In this document: positions 8,351 through 11,717 of the stretch, one piece after another
Position numbering within the stretch: position 1 is the first letter of the stretch
Layout of the letters: each line of letters begins with the position of its first letter
Assembly (NCBI GenBank): GCA_946481425.1
Contig: CAMLNT010000062.1
Coordinates: 1-11,717, forward strand
Direction: 5' to 3'
DNA from: an uncultured Brevundimonas sp.
Lineage (GTDB): Bacteria > Pseudomonadota > Alphaproteobacteria > Caulobacterales > Caulobacteraceae
Length of the DNA stretch: 11,717 bases
Program-made: the position numbers and the translations under genes
Notes under the pieces: model-generated
Seen by the model: only the letters and a program-made list of their open reading frames with translations
Databases searched by the model: none
Told to the model about the DNA's origin: nothing

Positions 8351-11206
8351 TCACTGGGCCGGAAGGCCGAGGGTCGGATTGTTGAAATCGATGGCGTCGT
8401 AGGCCACCCGTTCGGCGTCGGGCCAGCGCTGGATCAGGGCGTCCCAGAACTGGTCGGCGTCACCGACGACGACGATCACGGCATCGCTGGGATCGATCCG
8501 GGCCGCGGTGATGCGGGCCACGTCCTCGGCCGTGACGGCGTCGATCGCCTGCGAATAGCGAGAGACTTCCTCAAGCGGCAGGCCCAGCGCCGAGAACCCG
8601 GCGAGCGCGGCGGTCAGGCCGGCGGTGGTCTCGATCTGACGTCCGAATCCGCCGGTCAGGAAGTTCGTCCGCCGGTCGATCGCGCCCTGGTCGGGCGGGC
8701 TGTCGATCAGGCTCTGGAGCTGGTCCAGCATGACGCCGGTGGTTTCCGCCGCCGCGTCGTTGCGGGTCTGGGCTGTCAGGGTGATCCGGCCGGCCTCGCG
8801 CGCCTGGCTGAGGGCGGAATAGGAGCCGTAGGACAGGCCGCGGCGCGCACGGACTTCCTGGAACAGGCGACCGTTCGAGCCCCCGCCGAGCACGGCGTTG
8901 CCGAGCGCCAGAGCGTAGTAGTCCGGATCGTCGCGCGGGACGGAACGCAGCGAGATCTGCACCGCCGCCTGACCCGCGGCCTCGCCCATGTCGACGACGA
9001 CGACGCGCGGACCCTGGTCTTCACCCGCCAGCGACGGCAGGGCCGGGACGGCGTTGGCCGGCGCGCGCCAGCCGCCGAACATTTCCTCGGCGAGGGCGAA
9101 GGCCGCCTCCGGCTCCATGGACCCGCCGATCAGCAGGGTCGCATTGTCTGGTCTCCACCAGGTCGCGTGGAAGGCCTGGAGCTGCTCGGCCGTGACTGCG
9201 CGCTGCTGGGTCTCGGTGGCCGAGCCTTCGCCATAGGGCGCGCCGGCGAACAGCAGGCGGGCCGAGACCTCGGCCGCGATATTGCCGGGCTGGCGCATGG
9301 CGACGCGATAGGCGTCGATGGCCTCGGCCCGGTACTGGTCCAGTTCGTCCGCGGCGAAGGTCGGCTGGAGCGCGACCGTCGCCATCAGGGCCGCGGCCTG
9401 TTCGGCGTTCACCGCCGGGGCCGAGACCGACAGGGTCTGGCGGTCCGCGCCGCCACCGGCCCCGATCGAGCCGCCGAGCTGTTCGATGCGGGCCGCGATC
9501 TCCGTGGCCGACAGGTCGCCGGCTCCGCGCGTCAGCATCTGGGCCATGTATTCATTGACCGCGCCCGGGCCGCCTTCCGCCGCGTCGCCGCCGCGGACCA
9601 TCAGGACGGACGAGAACCACGGCTGGTCCCCGGCGCGGGCCACGATGACCCGAAGACCGTTCGAAAGGGTGCGCTCGGAAAACTCCGGCGGGGTCGGGGT
9701 GCGCGGGTCGATCGGAGCGGGAGGGGCGATCCGCTCCGCATCCGAGGCGTGGGTCACCAACGGCCGCTGGTTGGCCGGCAGATCCAGGCCATAGCGTTCG
9801 GCCGCAGGCGCGACAGGATCGGGCGTCCCTTCGGGGCGCTGGCTTTCGTCGAGATAGCGGATGGACACCCGCTGGTCGTCGCGCAGCCAGGTGCGGGCGA
9901 CGCGCAGGACGTCTTCGGCGGTGACCTGGGCGACCGCGGCCAGGTTGCGGTCAGCCCAGTCGGGATCGCCGGTGTCGGCGATGGACTGACCGAGCGCGAA
10001 GCCACGGCCCATGGCGGTCTGGCGGGCCTGCAGGGCCTGGGCGAGGATTTCCGTGCGGGCCTCGGCGAGTTCGGCCTCGGTCACGCCATCGGCGCGGAGA
10101 CGGTCGATCTCGGCCTGGAGCGCGGCCTCGGCGGCCTCAACGGTCGACTCGCTCGAGACGATGACCTGCGGGCCGTAGAAGCCGCCGTCCTCCAGTTGAT
10201 AGTTGTAGGCGCCGGCCGAGGAGGCGACGCCGCCACGCACCAGCGCGTGGTGGAAGCGCGAACTGTCTCCCTGGGTCAGGATGGCGTCCATGACCTGAAG
10301 CGCGGCCGTGTCCGGGTGATCGACGCGCGGCGCCGGATAGGACCAGACGATGGCCGGCAGCGGCACGTTCGGCGCATAGGCGGTGACCGAACGCGGCCCG
10401 GTCCGTTCCGGCTCGGTCGCCTCGAAGCGCGGGATGGGGCGGTCGGGCGCCGTGATCGGACCGAAGTGCTCGTCGATCCAGGCGTCGAGCTGGGCCTGGT
10501 CGAAATCGCCGGCCACGATCAGGGTGGCGTTGTCGGGCCGGTAGTAGGCGTCATGGAAGGCCAGGACGTCATCGACGGTCGCGGCGTTCAGCTCCTCGAT
10601 CGAGCCGATGCCCGGTCGGTGATAGGGCAGGGCGACCCAGGAGTTCTCGATCATCACGAACCGCTGCAGGCGGCCGTAGGGGACCGACAGCACGCGCTGG
10701 CGCAGCTCTTCCTGGACGATGGAGCGCTCGGCTTCGAAGATCGACTGGTCGACCACCAGCCGGTCCATGCGCTCTGCATGGGTCCACAGCATGGTCTCCA
10801 GGAAGTGCGACGGCACGACCTCGAAATAGTTGGTGAAGTCCGGACCGGTGGAGGCGTTCCTCGACCCGCCGACGTCCTCGACCAGGGTGTTGATGTAGCC
10901 GCGCGGGATGTTGCGCGTCATGCGCGACAGGATGTGCTCGAACAGGTGGGCGAAGCCCGAGCGGCCGTTCGGATCGTCCTTGGAGCCGACGTTGTACCAG
11001 ACCTGGACGGACACGGTCGGCGAGGAGCGGTCCTGGAGGGTGTAGACCTGAAGCCCGTTGGCGAGGGTGCGGTGCTGATAGTCCAGCGCGGGCGCGACCG
11101 GCGTCTCGGGCGGGGCGGTCATCGCGGCGTCGGCCGACTGGGCCAGCGCCGGCGCGGCCCCCAGGATCGCCGCCACGGCGGCCGACAGCATCAGGACGCG
11201 CTTCAT
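8351..11206 (-). CDS. M16 family zinc metallopeptidase, secreted (first of tandem pair)
   Basis: A 951-residue paralogue of the next gene, with the same layout: signal peptide 1-22 ending ALA before Gln23, HLFEH at His87/Glu90/His91 with third ligand Glu167 in IVQEELRQR, a second M16 half starting RTLSNGLRVIVA with NEYMA where the zinc motif would be, and RGLSYG at 789-794. Shared blocks such as GSKDDP, RSGFAHLFEHI, VPLPAIV and YYRPDNA show an old tandem duplication with considerable divergence since. Right after the zinc motif it departs from the family norm (HILSRMTRNIPRG, GGSRNASTGPDF) where the sister has HIMFKATRNLPEE and GGFNNASTYDDF, which may change substrate range. The ATG at 11206 has a good GAGGGG ribosome binding site (11218-11213). 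It is first in a two-gene operon and diverges from dnaX. Confidence 0.95.
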   Translation of the reverse strand: MKRVLMLSAAVAAILGAAPALAQSADAAMTAPPETPVAPALDYQHRTLANGLQVYTLQDRSSPTVSVQVWYNVGSKDDPNGRSGFAHLFEHILSRMTRNIPRGYINTLVEDVGGSRNASTGPDFTNYFEVVPSHFLETMLWTHAERMDRLVVDQSIFEAERSIVQEELRQRVLSVPYGRLQRFVMIENSWVALPYHRPGIGSIEELNAATVDDVLAFHDAYYRPDNATLIVAGDFDQAQLDAWIDEHFGPITAPDRPIPRFEATEPERTGPRSVTAYAPNVPLPAIVWSYPAPRVDHPDTAALQVMDAILTQGDSSRFHHALVRGGVASSAGAYNYQLEDGGFYGPQVIVSSESTVEAAEAALQAEIDRLRADGVTEAELAEARTEILAQALQARQTAMGRGFALGQSIADTGDPDWADRNLAAVAQVTAEDVLRVARTWLRDDQRVSIRYLDESQRPEGTPDPVAPAAERYGLDLPANQRPLVTHASDAERIAPPAPIDPRTPTPPEFSERTLSNGLRVIVARAGDQPWFSSVLMVRGGDAAEGGPGAVNEYMAQMLTRGAGDLSATEIAARIEQLGGSIGAGGGADRQTLSVSAPAVNAEQAAALMATVALQPTFAADELDQYRAEAIDAYRVAMRQPGNIAAEVSARLLFAGAPYGEGSATETQQRAVTAEQLQAFHATWWRPDNATLLIGGSMEPEAAFALAEEMFGGWRAPANAVPALPSLAGEDQGPRVVVVDMGEAAGQAAVQISLRSVPRDDPDYYALALGNAVLGGGSNGRLFQEVRARRGLSYGSYSALSQAREAGRITLTAQTRNDAAAETTGVMLDQLQSLIDSPPDQGAIDRRTNFLTGGFGRQIETTAGLTAALAGFSALGLPLEEVSRYSQAIDAVTAEDVARITAARIDPSDAVIVVVGDADQFWDALIQRWPDAERVAYDAIDFNNPTLGLPAQ

Positions 11207-11340
11207 TCTGAACCCCTCACGGCACTTTGGCGGCGAACCCTAGCCCCGGGGCCGGGGCCTCGCCACTTACAGGGCTGTAATGTGGGGACAGGGTCGTGCG
11301 TCCGTCTCGCCTCCGCCCCCCGATGTGATTAAGTAGATCG
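11207..11340. promoter_or_regulatory. Divergent control region between the M16 operon and dnaX
   Basis: A 134-bp gap that must hold promoters for both directions. Visible elements are a 14-bp inverted repeat TTACAG-GG-CTGTAA (11267-11280), a GC-rich inverted repeat GCCCCGG-GG-CCGGGGC (11243-11258), and on the minus strand GCTAGGGTTC (11244-11235), which partly resembles a Caulobacter -10 but has no matching -35. I could not identify a convincing promoter for dnaX. Confidence 0.4.
11267..11280. repeat. Inverted repeat, possible operator
   Basis: The half sites TTACAG and CTGTAA are perfect reverse complements separated by GG. Compact symmetric sites like this often bind dimeric repressors. 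It sits about 60 bases from both the M16 start and the dnaX start, so it could control either. No regulator can be named from the sequence. Confidence 0.45.
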
Positions 11341-11717
11341 ATGGCCCCGCCCGATTTCGATTCCGACGACCTGCCCGAAGAGGACGACGCGCCCGAGCGC
11401 GACGAGAACACCTCGGACATGTTCGGCGCGCCGCCGCCTTCGCCGGAGCCCGAGCCGGTCACCCCGCCGCCGTCCGGCATGGCGGTGGACAGCCCCGCCT
11501 ATACGGTCCTGGCGCGCAAGTACCGTCCGCGCACCTTCGAGGACCTGATCGGCCAGGAGGCCATGGTCCGGACCCTGACCAACGCCTTCTCGACCGGCCG
11601 GATCGCCCACGCCTTCATGCTCACGGGCGTCCGGGGCGTCGGCAAGACGACGACCGCGCGCCTGCTGGCCCGGGCCCTGACCTATGAGACCGACACGGTC
11701 GACCGGCCCAGCGTCGA
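11341..11717 (+). CDS. dnaX: DNA polymerase III subunit tau/gamma, N-terminal part (cut by window edge)
   Basis: DnaX is the clamp-loader ATPase that opens the DnaN ring and organises the replisome. About 125 residues are in the window; the gene continues past the right edge. The family opening [21 protein letters not shown] is at about residues 53-73, and the Walker A motif GVRGVGKTT at 96-104. Compared with E. coli DnaX, which starts at the equivalent of residue 53, there is an acidic and proline-rich N-terminal extension with no predicted fold; such extensions are usual in Caulobacterales. The ATG at 11341 is chosen because an in-frame TGA lies 15 bases upstream; internal ATGs at 11419 and 11479 are also possible starts. 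There is no good ribosome binding site. Whether tau and gamma are both made cannot be seen here. Confidence 0.96.
   Translation, partial: MAPPDFDSDDLPEEDDAPERDENTSDMFGAPPPSPEPEPVTPPPSGMAVDSPAYTVLARKYRPRTFEDLIGQEAMVRTLTNAFSTGRIAHAFMLTGVRGVGKTTTARLLARALTYETDTVDRPSV

Noticed and set aside
8331..8354. An upstream GTG start for the second M16 gene, overlapping the stop of the first by GTGA
   Set aside because: It would add eight polar residues ahead of a typical signal peptide. The ATG at 8330 has an AAGGA ribosome binding site and begins directly with Met-Lys-Arg and the hydrophobic core.
6288..8402. A 704-codon open frame on the plus strand opposite the second M16 gene
   Set aside because: It is antisense to a clear M16 coding region. 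Its translation is low-complexity (Gly, Arg, Asp, Val, Ala, Gln) with no recognisable domain, as expected from the complementary frame of a high-GC gene.
9167..11332. A 721-codon open frame on the plus strand opposite the first M16 gene
   Set aside because: It has the same antisense character as the other long frame, runs through the signal-peptide and intergenic region, and shows no family motif.

Overview
The window is high-GC, with dense coding, mostly GTG/ATG starts and alphaproteobacterial protein families. The dnaN-recF-gyrB cluster, the acidic N-terminal extension on DnaX and GANTC (CcrM-type) sites upstream of gyrB suggest a member of the Caulobacterales, possibly Brevundimonas or a relative. 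That placement is inferred from gene content and motif style; no database search was run.

Layout. (1) 1-3567, minus strand: a replication/repair block transcribed dnaN -> small membrane protein (STM3941-like) -> recF -> gyrB, with gyrB cut by the window edge. The first three genes are tightly packed (3-nt gap, then a 4-nt overlap). gyrB is set apart by 129 bp that hold an AT-rich patch, a 10-bp tandem repeat and two GANTC sites. (2) 3568-3822: a divergent intergenic region between dnaN and a cold-shock gene, with a candidate dnaN promoter and a perfect inverted repeat just before the cold-shock ribosome binding site. (3) 3823-4104: a CspA-family gene with a textbook intrinsic terminator. (4) 4183-5461, plus strand: a two-gene unit of a DUF350 four-helix membrane protein and a membrane-anchored trypsin-like serine protease, ending in a hairpin that lies in the gap facing the convergent M16 genes. 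(5) 5490-11206, minus strand: two tandem, secreted, full-length (about 950 aa) M16 zinc peptidases, clearly paralogous and 20 nt apart. Each has an intact N-terminal HxxEH...E zinc site and a degenerate C-terminal half. (6) 11341-end, plus strand: the beginning of dnaX (DNA polymerase III tau/gamma), reading divergently from the M16 pair.

Functionally the window pairs core DNA replication functions (sliding clamp, RecF repair, gyrase, clamp loader) with a patch of envelope/periplasmic proteolysis (DUF350, serine protease, two M16 peptidases). Most of it is conserved chromosomal content. I see no CRISPR array, transposon, phage, tRNA or rRNA gene. The least explained items are the STM3941-like gene inside the dnaN-recF operon, the cold-shock leader palindrome, and the DUF350/serine-protease pair next to the M16 pair. 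I do not see strong evidence for a wholly new system.
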